Shown: positions 35,812 through 44,343, counted from the stretch's first letter. The stretch is DNA of 64,000 nucleotides from Cellulosimicrobium terreum (GCA_014803435.1 JACYFD010000003.1:386159-450158); one strand, 5' to 3'. The notes: generated by a model from the letters alone, not told the origin. Translations and numbers: made by a program.

Positions 35812-35857
35812 AACCTAGCCGCTCCGGCTCTCGGCACGGGTGCGTGCGGCGGGCGAA
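35812..35857 (-). promoter_or_regulatory. TTCGCCC box and -10 for the flippase operon, likely leaderless
   Basis: On the minus strand TTCGCCC starts at 35857 and TAGGTT starts at 35817, exactly 40 nt later. The ATG at 35804 follows the hexamer by 7 nt, the expected distance for a transcript starting at the start codon. Confidence 0.57.
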
Positions 35858-35858
35858 A

Positions 35859-37049
35859 TCATCTGCCCCCGCCTGCTGCCCCGGTCTCGGCGTCCGCACC
35901 GACGAGCGAGGCCCAGATCGCCTCGCGGTAGCGGTCGGGCGAGAAGCGCGTGCGGGCGTCCGCCCCTGCCCGCTCCCCCAGCCGCCGCGACCTGACGGGA
36001 TCGTCCAGGAGAGCGGACAGCGCGGACGCCAGCGCGTCCGGGTCCCCCGGCGGGACGAGCACGCCGTCGACCCCGTCGCGCACGACCTCCGCCAGTCCCT
36101 GCGTGCGGCTCGCCACGACCGGACGGCCGGCGAGCATCGCCTCGACCGCGACGTTGCCGAACGGCTCGACGCGGGACGGGACGACGACGACGTCGGCCTC
36201 CCCCAGCCAGGGCCACGGGTCGACGTACCCGAGCATCTCCACCGCTCCCGCGAGGTCGGGCTCGGCCGCCCGCTCGCGCACCTCCTCCTCGAACCACTCG
36301 TAGCCGTCGAACACCGTGCCCGCCAGCGCGATGCGAACCTGCCTGCCTTGCGCGCGCAGTGCCGCGACGGCATCGAGCGCGACGTCGGTCCCCTTGCGGG
36401 GCGAGAGGCGGCCCACGAGGACGACGAGCGCGGGGTCGCCCGGTGAGCGGTCACGCAGGACCCGCACGGGCCGCGGTGGTCCGGGTACGCCGTTGTGGAC
36501 GACCCGCGTCCGCCGGCCGACCGGTCCGAGCACGCGCGCCAGCGCGTCCCGCGACGCCTGCGAGTTCGCCACGACCTCGTGCGCCGCGAGGAGCGGGGTC
36601 GCGAGGGCGGTGCGGACAGCGCGCGAGCCCTCGTCCTCCGCCTCGTGGACGTGGCAGACGACGCGCACCCCGGCGATCCGGCCGGCGACGATCCACGACG
36701 GCAGCGTGAGCGTGTTGACGAGCAGGCGCCGCGCGCCGGTCTGCCGGATCATCCGGAGCTGGCCGCGGAGCGCGCGCAGGCTGCCGGCCAGGAGCGCCAC
36801 GAGGCCGCGAGGGTTCGCGAGCGCCTTGCGGAGCACCGGCACGTCCATGAGCAGCACCCGTGCCCCCGCGCGCCTCAGGACCGGGACCAGCGGTCCGTCC
36901 CCGGGGAGCGTGACGACCACCCGCGCACCGCGTTCGAGGCACGCCGTGACCGACTCCACCATCTGGAGGTCGCTGCCGTAGCACTCGGCGGACGGGTGGG
37001 CGACGAGCACCACCTCGGGGTCGGTGCGCTGCGGAGGGGTCTCGGGCAT
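35859..37049 (-). CDS. GT4-type glycosyltransferase
   Basis: 396-residue GT-B enzyme. N-terminal VVLVAHPSAECYGSDLQMVESV and VCHVHEAEDEGSRAVRTAL mark the acceptor domain; the donor domain has ALVVLVGRLSPRKGTDVALDAV and the full GT4 block VVVPSRVEPFGNVAVEAMLAGRPVVASRTQGL. Sugar unknown. The start is the ATG at 37049; upstream in-frame sequence belongs to the opposite side of the GPP34 region. It ends 2 nt before the TTCGCCC box region of the flippase operon, so it is a separate unit on the same strand. A TTCACCC in opposite orientation lies 60 nt upstream. Confidence 0.88.
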   Translation of the reverse strand: MPETPPQRTDPEVVLVAHPSAECYGSDLQMVESVTACLERGARVVVTLPGDGPLVPVLRRAGARVLLMDVPVLRKALANPRGLVALLAGSLRALRGQLRMIRQTGARRLLVNTLTLPSWIVAGRIAGVRVVCHVHEAEDEGSRAVRTALATPLLAAHEVVANSQASRDALARVLGPVGRRTRVVHNGVPGPPRPVRVLRDRSPGDPALVVLVGRLSPRKGTDVALDAVAALRAQGRQVRIALAGTVFDGYEWFEEEVRERAAEPDLAGAVEMLGYVDPWPWLGEADVVVVPSRVEPFGNVAVEAMLAGRPVVASRTQGLAEVVRDGVDGVLVPPGDPDALASALSALLDDPVRSRRLGERAGADARTRFSPDRYREAIWASLVGADAETGAAGGGR

Positions 37050-37109
37050 GTACCCACTGTGCCCTCTGGACGACGCCGGTGGTCCCGGACGCACGGACCC
37101 GGGAGAGGA

Positions 37110-37116
37110 TTCACCC
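37110..37116 (+). promoter_or_regulatory. TTCACCC box without matching promoter
   Basis: GATTCACCCG lies between the GT4 gene and the GPP34 gene, in the opposite orientation to both. No -10-like hexamer stands 40 nt downstream on its own strand. Confidence 0.25.
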
Positions 37117-37129
37117 GGGTGCGCGCGCT

Positions 37130-37867
37130 TCAGCTCGACGCGGTCGTGGCGGCGGTCGTCACGGCGACGCTCGCGCCCACGACGATCGCCGCGGTGATCT
37201 CGTCGATGTAGGCCTTGACAGCAGCGCCCGCCCAGCCGTCCCCGGCGAGCTCCGCGGCCCGCCGGTCCACGGCGCTGCGCTCGCGGAGCGTCCACCGCCG
37301 GTCGCCGTCGACGACGGCCGCCTCGCCGCGCCCATTGCCCGCGGCGAGGACCTGGCTCGCCTGCTTGCTCGCGGAGAGGATCGCGACGAGGGCGGCCGTC
37401 CGTTCGTCGGGCTGTCCTCCGTCGACGAGCACCCGCCACAGGAGCGTGCGCACGTCGTCCTCGTGCCGTGAGTCGGCCGCGGGCCAGCGCTTCGTGGGGA
37501 AGATGCCGAGCACCCGGCCCTCCTCGCGCCGGAGGACGCCCCGGTCGGCGAGCGAGCCGACGGCCCGCTCGGCCGGCTTGGTCCGGGCGACGTAGGAGAT
37601 GAGCGACCGCGGCCTCGACCCCTCCCTGGACCGCACGACGTCGAGCGCGTCGTCGAGCAGCGGGACTCCGGTCGGGGTGGTGTCGCGCACGACGATCCGT
37701 CCGACACGGCCGCCGTCGCCGTCCCCCGCGAGGTCGACGCGTCCGAGGAGCGCGAGCTCGACGAGCAGGGCGCCAGCGGCGACCTGCTCGCGGTAGGTCG
37801 CGTCGACGACGGTCTTGCCCGTCTCGTCGTCGAGGGTCAGGAGCAGGTAGTCCTCGAGGATGAGCAT
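37130..37867 (-). CDS. GOLPH3/GPP34 family protein
   Basis: 245-residue member of the GPP34 (GOLPH3) family. The family start LILEDYLLLTLDDETGKTV is clear, followed by ALLVELALLGRVDL, TPLLDDALDVV-like and RRWPAADSRHEDDVRTLL. In eukaryotes GOLPH3/Vps74 binds phosphatidylinositol-4-phosphate and sorts glycosyltransferases; actinobacterial homologues are common but uncharacterised. The C-terminus ends in a hydrophobic Ala/Val/Thr-rich stretch. Its position directly beside a glycosyltransferase gene in a polysaccharide locus is suggestive but unproven. A TAGCGT hexamer at 37879-37874 may be its -10. Confidence 0.85.
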   Translation of the reverse strand: MLILEDYLLLTLDDETGKTVVDATYREQVAAGALLVELALLGRVDLAGDGDGGRVGRIVVRDTTPTGVPLLDDALDVVRSREGSRPRSLISYVARTKPAERAVGSLADRGVLRREEGRVLGIFPTKRWPAADSRHEDDVRTLLWRVLVDGGQPDERTAALVAILSASKQASQVLAAGNGRGEAAVVDGDRRWTLRERSAVDRRAAELAGDGWAGAAVKAYIDEITAAIVVGASVAVTTAATTASS

Positions 37868-37948
37868 GCCTCCACGCTAGGTCGCGTACCTCCGCCAGGG
37901 ACGTGCGGAATGTCACCGGTCGGTGCCCGCGCGGCTCCGGGTGCCGTT

Positions 37949-37955
37949 TTCACCC
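37949..37955 (+). promoter_or_regulatory. TTCACCC box upstream of the 892-residue membrane protein
   Basis: TTTTCACCCG, correctly oriented, lies 82 nt before the start of the 38.0-kb gene. The hexamer at the expected place (37989, gaacct) is a poor -10 match, so the site may be inactive or use a different promoter. Confidence 0.3.
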
Positions 37956-38030
37956 GTCCCCCACCTCGTCAGCACCACCGGTCGGTGGGAACCTGCCTTG
38001 AGGGTTCTCGGTCGCGGGAGGAGCGTCCGG

Positions 38031-40709
38031 ATGAGCACAGACGTCGGGTCGACGGGCGCCCAGCGCCTGGACGACGCGTGGTCGGCCTTCGTGTCGGACC
38101 ACCTCGAACCTCTGCTGGGCCCGCTCGGAGCCGCGGCCGCCGTCGCCCTCGTCCTCGTCGTGGTGGCGCGGGCGGTGACGCCCGTGACGCTGTCGTGGCC
38201 GCGGCTGACCGTCCTCGAGCGGTCGGGGGCGGGGACTGCGGGCGCCGTGGCGGTGCTCCTGGCCGCCGCGGTCCTCACGGTCGGGCAGGTGGTGCCTCGT
38301 GCGTCCGCGCTCCCGCTGGTGGGAGCGGGAGCGGTCGTCGCGATGCTCGCCGTGGCGGCGACGGCCGTGGGACTCTCCGTGAGCGTGCGGGCCCGGGTGT
38401 CGACGGCGACGGCCCGGCCAGGAGCACCGAGGGGCGCGCCGGAGCCCGGGTCGGGATGGTCCTGGTGGGCGGGGACGGCCGGTGTGACGACGGTGGTCGC
38501 CCTCGTGACGACCCTGCCCGGGTCGACCGAGGAGACGGTCGCGTCCGGTTCCATGATCTTGTACGGCGCGTGCCTCGCGGCGCTCGGCGTCGTCCTCGTG
38601 GGGACGTATGTCGCCACCGGGCTGCGCATCGCGGTCGTCCCCGTGGGAGGGACGTCCTCCGAGGTGAGCACGGGACGGATGCTGTCGTTCCTGCGCGAGC
38701 TCGCGGGCGAGCCTCCGCGTGGCCTCGAGGTCCCGCGTGGGGCGGACGTCGACGTGCTCGCCGGGGGCGCGCTGTCCAGCCTGCCCGACAACCCGGTGCT
38801 GCGGACGATCGCCGCCGCCGTGAGCGCGGCGCTCGGCAGCACGCCGTGGCGCGTCTTCGTCGAGGACGCGCCCGCCGACGAGACGACGAAGGTCACGGCG
38901 TCCGTCACCGTCACGGTCACGCGCAACGGGCGCACCGCGGCGTCCGCGGTCATCGATCGTGGCGCCCTCCTCGCATCGGCGGCCCACCGTGCCGAGGTCG
39001 CACCGCGGACCGGTGACGCGACGTCGACGCTGGCGGCCGCAGACCTGCACCAGGCCGCCGCGGCCGTCGTCGTCGTCACGCTCGCCCGCTTCCACGTGGG
39101 TTTCGACGGTCTGTGCGGCACGACGAGCTGGCGCGCCCTCGCCCTGCACTACCTCGCGACGACCGCCGCGCGCGAGGACGACGACGCCCAGCGCGCCCTC
39201 CTCGGCCGGGCGCTGGACGAGGACCCGGGGAGCTGGCTCGTCCAGCTCGCGTACCGTCACGCGCTCGAGCGGCACAGCACCGACTTCACCGCGCTGCACA
39301 ACTACCGGCGGTGGCTCACGCTCCTGCTCGACGGCGACACCGAGAGCCGGTACGGGCGCGACGCCGACGGTGCGGAGCACACGCTGCGCCAGGGCGGGGC
39401 GTTCGAGACGATGCGGCTGCGGACGCTCTACACGCGGTCGTGCCTGGCGATCAACGAGCACTTCGCGCGCGGGCGCGGGATCGAGGACTTCTCTCCCGGG
39501 TCGGTGCGCGACGTCGTCGCGCTCGTCGTCGAGCTGAACACCCGGCACGCACCCGGCTCGGCCACGGGTCCCGACGCCGCGCGGCTGGCCCAGGGTCTGC
39601 GGCGTGCAGCACTGCCCAACCGGGACCTCGTCGCAGAGGCGGTGCGGCACTCGGACGCCGTGCGGTCCGCGCGACGCGTGCTCGACGACGGGTCGTCAGC
39701 CCGCCGATCGGTGCGCTCGCAACAGGCTGCCGTCGACGAGGCCGTGCGAGCGTTCCGCACGCTCGACCGCGCGATCGCGACGACGGAGGCGGACGCTGCA
39801 GAGCTTCGGGCGCTGCTGGGCTCCGCGCGTCACCGCACCTGGGTGACGTCGTCGTGGGAGGCAGAGCTGCGGGCGGGGGTCGTCGCGGGCGAGGCCGCGG
39901 CACGGCTCGCCGTGGCCGGCTGGGTGCGGTGCACGGCCCGGGTCGACCGGTCGGTCGAGCTGCTGGCCGCCGAGCTCGACGGGGCCGGTGCGTCGGGCGG
40001 GCACGTCGACCGGACGGTCCTCGAGGAGGCGGCCCGCGAGCTCGGCGCGCTGCGCGAGATCACGCACGCGTTGCGGCTGGTCGTGCCGCTGCTCGAGATC
40101 GACGACGCACACGAGCTCGGCCCGACCGCGCACTACAACCGGGCGTGCTTCCACGCGAGCTGCACGACCCCGGACCTGACGCTGGCGACCGAGCACCTGC
40201 GGCTCGCGACGGCCGTGCCGGAGCACCTGGCCTGGTCCCGCGACGACCCGCAGCTGCGGCGGTATCGCGAGGGCGGCGAGTACCGGCTCGCGTTCGGCCG
40301 CCGCCCTCTCGAGACCCTGCTCGGGCTCGACGTCCTCACGACGGCCCGCACGCTGCTGGAGCGTGCCGGCCTCGTCGACGAGGACCTCGTCCCCGACGAC
40401 GCTCAGGACCTCGCCGACCAGACGGGTCTCACGGCACCGGTCGCGGCACGTGCCGCCGCGGTCGCCCGCGCCGTCCGAGCGGTTCCCGCCGCTCTACGGC
40501 CGGTGCGCTACGACGTCGTGCAGACGCTGCGCACCGCCGGGTGCACGGACGTGAGCGCCCAGCGCCCGCCCCGTGGCGGCGAGGACCTGCTCGACGCGCT
40601 GACGGGGCTGCTGCGCGCGCTCGACGTCCCGACGGCCGACGCCGCCGCGTACGCCGAGGCGCTCAGCTCGTGGACCCGCCTCCCGGTCCCGGCACCGGAC
40701 GCGTCCTGA
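38031..40709 (+). CDS. Large membrane protein of unknown function
   Basis: 892 residues that I do not recognise. Five hydrophobic helices lie in the first 200 residues (about 30-53, 70-90, 95-117, 145-162, 173-198). A long soluble part of about 690 residues follows, rich in Ala/Arg/Leu helices, including segments like RALALHYLATTAAREDDDAQRALLGRAL and AHYNRACFHASCTTPDLTLATEHLRLAT that look like TPR helix pairs. The C-terminal 80 residues include PVRYDVVQTLRTAGCTDVSAQRPPRGGEDLLDALTGLL. The ATG at 38031 has GGGAGGAG 8 nt upstream. It converges on prs with only 6 nt between stops. Membership of the polysaccharide locus rests only on position and one TTCACCC box. Confidence 0.8.
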   Translation: MSTDVGSTGAQRLDDAWSAFVSDHLEPLLGPLGAAAAVALVLVVVARAVTPVTLSWPRLTVLERSGAGTAGAVAVLLAAAVLTVGQVVPRASALPLVGAGAVVAMLAVAATAVGLSVSVRARVSTATARPGAPRGAPEPGSGWSWWAGTAGVTTVVALVTTLPGSTEETVASGSMILYGACLAALGVVLVGTYVATGLRIAVVPVGGTSSEVSTGRMLSFLRELAGEPPRGLEVPRGADVDVLAGGALSSLPDNPVLRTIAAAVSAALGSTPWRVFVEDAPADETTKVTASVTVTVTRNGRTAASAVIDRGALLASAAHRAEVAPRTGDATSTLAAADLHQAAAAVVVVTLARFHVGFDGLCGTTSWRALALHYLATTAAREDDDAQRALLGRALDEDPGSWLVQLAYRHALERHSTDFTALHNYRRWLTLLLDGDTESRYGRDADGAEHTLRQGGAFETMRLRTLYTRSCLAINEHFARGRGIEDFSPGSVRDVVALVVELNTRHAPGSATGPDAARLAQGLRRAALPNRDLVAEAVRHSDAVRSARRVLDDGSSARRSVRSQQAAVDEAVRAFRTLDRAIATTEADAAELRALLGSARHRTWVTSSWEAELRAGVVAGEAAARLAVAGWVRCTARVDRSVELLAAELDGAGASGGHVDRTVLEEAARELGALREITHALRLVVPLLEIDDAHELGPTAHYNRACFHASCTTPDLTLATEHLRLATAVPEHLAWSRDDPQLRRYREGGEYRLAFGRRPLETLLGLDVLTTARTLLERAGLVDEDLVPDDAQDLADQTGLTAPVAARAAAVARAVRAVPAALRPVRYDVVQTLRTAGCTDVSAQRPPRGGEDLLDALTGLLRALDVPTADAAAYAEALSSWTRLPVPAPDAS

Positions 40710-40715
40710 CAGGCG

Positions 40716-41699
40716 TCAGCTGTTGCCGTCGAACAGCGAGGTGACGGACCCGTCGTCGAACACCTCGCGGATGGCGCGGGCCAGCAGAGGGGCGATGGAC
40801 AGGACGGTGAGCTCGGGGAAACGCTTCTCCGCGACGATCGGCAGCGTGTCGGTGATGACGACCTCGCTCGCGCCGGACTCGGACAGGCGCTGTGCGGCCG
40901 GGTCGGACAGGACACCGTGCGTCGCGGCGACGATGACCGACTTGGCGCCGGCGCCCATGAGGACGCGCACGGCCTCGGCGATCGTGCCGCCGGTGTCGAT
41001 GAGGTCGTCGACGAGCACGCAGTCGCGGCCCTCGACGTCGCCCACGACGCGGTTCGCGACGGCCTGGTTGGGGCGCGTCACGTCGCGCGTCTTGTGCACG
41101 AACGCGAGCGGTCCCCCGCCGAGCTTCGCGGCCCACTGCTCGGCGACGCGGATGCGGCCGGCGTCGGGCGAGACCACGGTGACGTTCGACGTGTCGACGC
41201 GTGAGCGCACGTAGTCCGTGAGGATCGGCATGGCCCACAGGTGGTCGACCGGTCCGTTGAAGAAGCCCTGCGTCTGCGCGGCGTGCAGGTCCACGCTCAT
41301 GAGCCGGTCCGCCCCGGCCGAGCTGAACAGGTCGGACATGAGGCGGGCCGAGATCGGCTCGCGGCCACGGTGCTTCTTGTCCTGGCGCGCGTACCCGTAG
41401 AAGGGCTGCACCACGGTGATCGTGCGCGCCGAGGCCCGCTTCGCGGCGTCGACCATGAGCAGCTGCTCCATGATCCACTGGTTGATCGGCGCCGTGTGGC
41501 TCTGCAGGATGAAGACGTCCGCACCGCGGACCGACTCCCCGAACCGCACGTAGATCTCGCCGTTCGCGAAGTCGTAGGCGGTCGTGGGCAGCAGATCGAT
41601 GCCGAGCTCCCGCGAGACGTCGTTGGCGAGCTCGGGGTGCGCGCGCCCCGAGGCGAGGACGAGGGACTTGTCCCCGGTACCGGCGATGGTGCTGCTCAT
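40716..41699 (-). CDS. prs: Ribose-phosphate pyrophosphokinase
   Basis: 327-residue PRPP synthase making phosphoribosyl pyrophosphate from ribose-5-phosphate and ATP for nucleotide, His and Trp synthesis. Clear motifs: ASGRAHPELANDVSRELG, the flexible-loop YARQDKKHRGREPISA, SVDLHAAQTQGFF, and the PRPP loop DCVLVDDLIDTGGTI. Normal length. It lies downstream of glmU on the same strand (57-nt gap), a conserved pair that links PRPP and UDP-GlcNAc synthesis. Confidence 0.97.
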   Translation of the reverse strand: MSSTIAGTGDKSLVLASGRAHPELANDVSRELGIDLLPTTAYDFANGEIYVRFGESVRGADVFILQSHTAPINQWIMEQLLMVDAAKRASARTITVVQPFYGYARQDKKHRGREPISARLMSDLFSSAGADRLMSVDLHAAQTQGFFNGPVDHLWAMPILTDYVRSRVDTSNVTVVSPDAGRIRVAEQWAAKLGGGPLAFVHKTRDVTRPNQAVANRVVGDVEGRDCVLVDDLIDTGGTIAEAVRVLMGAGAKSVIVAATHGVLSDPAAQRLSESGASEVVITDTLPIVAEKRFPELTVLSIAPLLARAIREVFDDGSVTSLFDGNS

Positions 41700-41756
41700 A
41701 CGAGTGGGTTTCCTTCGGTGGGTCGGTTCCGGTGCGCTTGCGTGCAGTCTGTCGGG

Positions 41757-43427
41757 TCAGTCCACCGAGCGCGCGCTGCGCAGGGCGTCGAGGGTGTGCT
41801 CGAGCTCCGGGCCGGGCGGCGGCGGGGTGGGCCGCTCGGCGGTCGCCGCGGCCGAGTGGTCCGCGAGCTGGGCCTGCGCCTGGGCGCCGACGGGCGGCGT
41901 CTCGGGGTCGTTCGCACGGGCCGTCGCGGCGGCGTCGGCGGCGGCCGTGCCGGGCCGGCGGCGCTCCACCCAGCCCTCGATGTTGCGCTGCTGGGCGGCG
42001 CTCACGCCGAGCGCACCGGCGGGCACGTCGCGGCGGATCACGGACCCGGCCGCGGTGTACGCGCCGTCGCCCACCGTCACGGGTGCGACGAACATGTTGT
42101 CCGCGCCCGTGCGGGCGTGCGAGCCGATGACGGTGCGGTGCTTGTTCACCCCGTCGTAGTTCACGGTCACGGACGCCGCGCCGACGTTCGTGTGCTCGCC
42201 GATCGTCGCGTCGCCCACGTAGGACAGGTGCGGGATCTTGGACCCCGCGCCGATCTCGGCGTTCTTCGTCTCGACGAACGTCCCGATCTTGCCCTGGGCA
42301 CCCAGGACCGTGCCCGGGCGCAGGTAGGCGAACGGTCCGACGCTCGTCCCGGCACCCAGGACGGCGAGCGTCCCGTGCGTGCGGGTCACCGTCGCACCCG
42401 CGCCCACCTCGGTGTCCGTGAGCGTCGTGTCCGGTCCCACGGTCGCGCCCTCGCCGACGACGGTCGCGCCGTGCAGCTGCGTCCCCGGCAGGAGGGTCAC
42501 GTCCCTAGCCAGCTCGACGTCGACGTCGACCCACGTGGTGGCGGGGTCGACGACGGTCACGCCCTCGCGCATCCAGTCCTCGACGACCCGGCGGTTCATC
42601 TCCGCGCGCAGCACGGAGAGCTGGACGCGGTCGTTGACGCCCTCGACGACCGTCGGGTCGTCGGAGACCAGCGCACGCACCGCGCCGCCTTCCGCGCGGG
42701 CCGCGGCGACGACGTCGGTCAGGTACACCTCGCCCTGCGCGTTGTCCCGGCCCAGGCCGGCGAGGCCGCGACGCAGCACCGCGGCGTCGAACACGTAGAT
42801 CGACGCGTTGATCTCGCGGATCTCGAGCTCGTCCGCCGAGGCGTCCTTGTGCTCGACGATCCGCAGCACGTCGCCGGACGCCGGGTCGCGCACGACGCGC
42901 CCGTACCCCGTCGCGTCGGCGAGCTGCGTCGTGAGCATCGTGACGGCGTTGCCGTCCGCGACGTGCGCCGCGAGGAGCTGGGCCAGCGTGCCGCCGTCGA
43001 GCAGCGGGGTGTCGCCCGCCGTGACGACGACGGGGCCGGAGAGCCCGTCGCCGAGACCGCGCCCCTCCTCGCCGTCGGGCACGCCGTCCACCACGGCCTG
43101 CGCGTGCGCCTTCGCGTCGAGCGCGACGATCGCGCACTGCACGGCCCGGCCCGTCCCGGGGATCTCGTCCTGGTCGACGACCAGCACCTGCCGGTCGATC
43201 TCGACCGCGTGCTCTGCCACGCGGTCCCGCTCGTGGCGCACGACGACGGCGAGCAGCGCCGGGTCGAGCGACCGCGACGCGGCGAGCACGTGCCCGAGCA
43301 GGCTGCGCCCGCCGAGCGTGTGCAGGATCTTGGGGGTGGACGACTTCATCCGTGTCCCCTCGCCGGCGGCGAGAACGATCACGGCAGCGGGGGCGACGAT
43401 GCTGTCGATGCCCTGCTGAGCTTCCAT
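41757..43427 (-). CDS. glmU: Bifunctional GlmU (acetyltransferase/uridyltransferase)
   Basis: 556-residue enzyme completing UDP-GlcNAc synthesis for peptidoglycan. The N-terminal pyrophosphorylase opens VIVLAAGEGTRMKSSTPKILHTLGG (residues about 14-38) and has TAGDTPLL. The C-terminal left-handed beta-helix shows hexapeptide repeats and VGDATIGEHTNVGAASVTVNYDGVNKHRTVIG. A disordered Pro/Ala/Glu-rich tail of about 60 residues is an actinobacterial extension. Start ATG 43427; the longer frame runs into the tRNA gene. It is 30 nt downstream of tRNA-Gln on the same strand and may be co-transcribed with it. Confidence 0.96.
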   Translation of the reverse strand: MEAQQGIDSIVAPAAVIVLAAGEGTRMKSSTPKILHTLGGRSLLGHVLAASRSLDPALLAVVVRHERDRVAEHAVEIDRQVLVVDQDEIPGTGRAVQCAIVALDAKAHAQAVVDGVPDGEEGRGLGDGLSGPVVVTAGDTPLLDGGTLAQLLAAHVADGNAVTMLTTQLADATGYGRVVRDPASGDVLRIVEHKDASADELEIREINASIYVFDAAVLRRGLAGLGRDNAQGEVYLTDVVAAARAEGGAVRALVSDDPTVVEGVNDRVQLSVLRAEMNRRVVEDWMREGVTVVDPATTWVDVDVELARDVTLLPGTQLHGATVVGEGATVGPDTTLTDTEVGAGATVTRTHGTLAVLGAGTSVGPFAYLRPGTVLGAQGKIGTFVETKNAEIGAGSKIPHLSYVGDATIGEHTNVGAASVTVNYDGVNKHRTVIGSHARTGADNMFVAPVTVGDGAYTAAGSVIRRDVPAGALGVSAAQQRNIEGWVERRRPGTAAADAAATARANDPETPPVGAQAQAQLADHSAAATAERPTPPPPGPELEHTLDALRSARSVD

Positions 43428-43457
43428 GGAGGATCCCCTCGGGTTCGGTGGCACGAG

Positions 43458-43529
43458 CTCCGCCCCCAGGACTCGAACCTGGACCAAGGGCACCAAAAAC
43501 CCTTGTGCTGCCGATTACACCAAGGCGGA
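43458..43529 (-). tRNA. tRNA-Gln (anticodon TTG)
   Basis: A 72-nt cloverleaf on the minus strand. The acceptor TCCGCCT pairs with GGGCGGA (one U-G pair), the anticodon stem AGGGT/GCCCT encloses loop TTTTGGT with anticodon TTG, and the T arm is CCAGG-TTCGAGT-CCTGG. Discriminator base G. CCA is not encoded. It matches the expected actinobacterial tRNA-Gln upstream of glmU. Confidence 0.95.
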
Positions 43530-43704
43530 TCGGACGACGTCCGGGACCAGTCTGCCAGGTCGCCCACCGTGCCCAGGGACGCGTCTCGCCCGACTCGTCC
43601 CTTCCGTACCGAGGGTGCCACGTGGGCCGCGCCACAGGCGGGTCTGCGCACGAGCCGCCGCCGAGCCCGACGCCGCTGGTTGCCCCGCACGGCATGATGG
43701 GACC

Positions 43705-44343
43705 GTGGCCGACCCCAGACGCACGCCCCGTTCCCGCATGACAGCGAGCCAGCGCCGTGAGCAGCTGCTCGCCGTCAGCCGCGGGCTCTTCGCCGAGAAG
43801 GGCTTCGAGGGGACGAGCGTCGAGGAGATCGCGGCCCGCGCCGAGGTGTCGAAGCCGGTCGTGTACGAGCACTTCGGCGGCAAGGAGGGCATCTACGCGG
43901 TCGTCGTCGACCGCGAGGTGCAGGCGCTCACGGGGGCGCTGTCGGGCGCTCTCGACCAGGGTGGCCACCCCAAGGTCCTGCTGGAGCGGACCGCGCTCGC
44001 GCTCCTGTCGTACATCGAGGCGTCCGAGGACGGGTTCCGCATCCTCGTGCGCGACTCCCCCGTCGCGCAGGCCACCGGCACGTTCTCGAGCCTCATCGGG
44101 GACGTCGCGACCCAGGTCGAGCACCTGCTCGCCGACCAGTTCAAGTCGCGTGGTCTCGACCCGAAGGTCGCGCCCATCTACGCCCAGATGCTCGTCGGCA
44201 TGGTCGCGCTCACCGGGCAGTACTGGCTGGACGCCCGGTCGCCCAAGAAGACGGAGGTCGCCGCGCACCTCGTGAACCTCGCGTGGAACGGCCTCGCGGA
44301 CATGGAGAAGCGGCCCCAGCTCATCACGGCCACCAAGGGCTGA
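43705..44343 (+). CDS. TetR family regulator
   Basis: 212-residue TetR-type repressor. The DNA-binding domain is at about 14-60: TASQRREQLLAVSRGLFAEKGFEGTSVEEIAARAEVSKPVVYEHFGGKEGIYAVV. The ligand domain is typical in length. The start is taken as the GTG at 43705; the ATG at 43738 (MTASQRR) is also possible and neither has a strong ribosome site. It is divergent from tRNA-Gln/glmU, the same position as the TetR gene beside glmU in Mycobacterium tuberculosis, so it probably belongs to the ancestral block rather than to the exporter genes that follow. Confidence 0.9.
   Translation: MADPRRTPRSRMTASQRREQLLAVSRGLFAEKGFEGTSVEEIAARAEVSKPVVYEHFGGKEGIYAVVVDREVQALTGALSGALDQGGHPKVLLERTALALLSYIEASEDGFRILVRDSPVAQATGTFSSLIGDVATQVEHLLADQFKSRGLDPKVAPIYAQMLVGMVALTGQYWLDARSPKKTEVAAHLVNLAWNGLADMEKRPQLITATKG

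Noticed and set aside
31863-37955. Further TTCACCC copies at 31863, 37110 and 37949 as members of the six-promoter set
   Set aside because: No -10-like hexamer lies 39-41 nt downstream in the correct orientation, so they were listed as boxes only and not counted as evidence.
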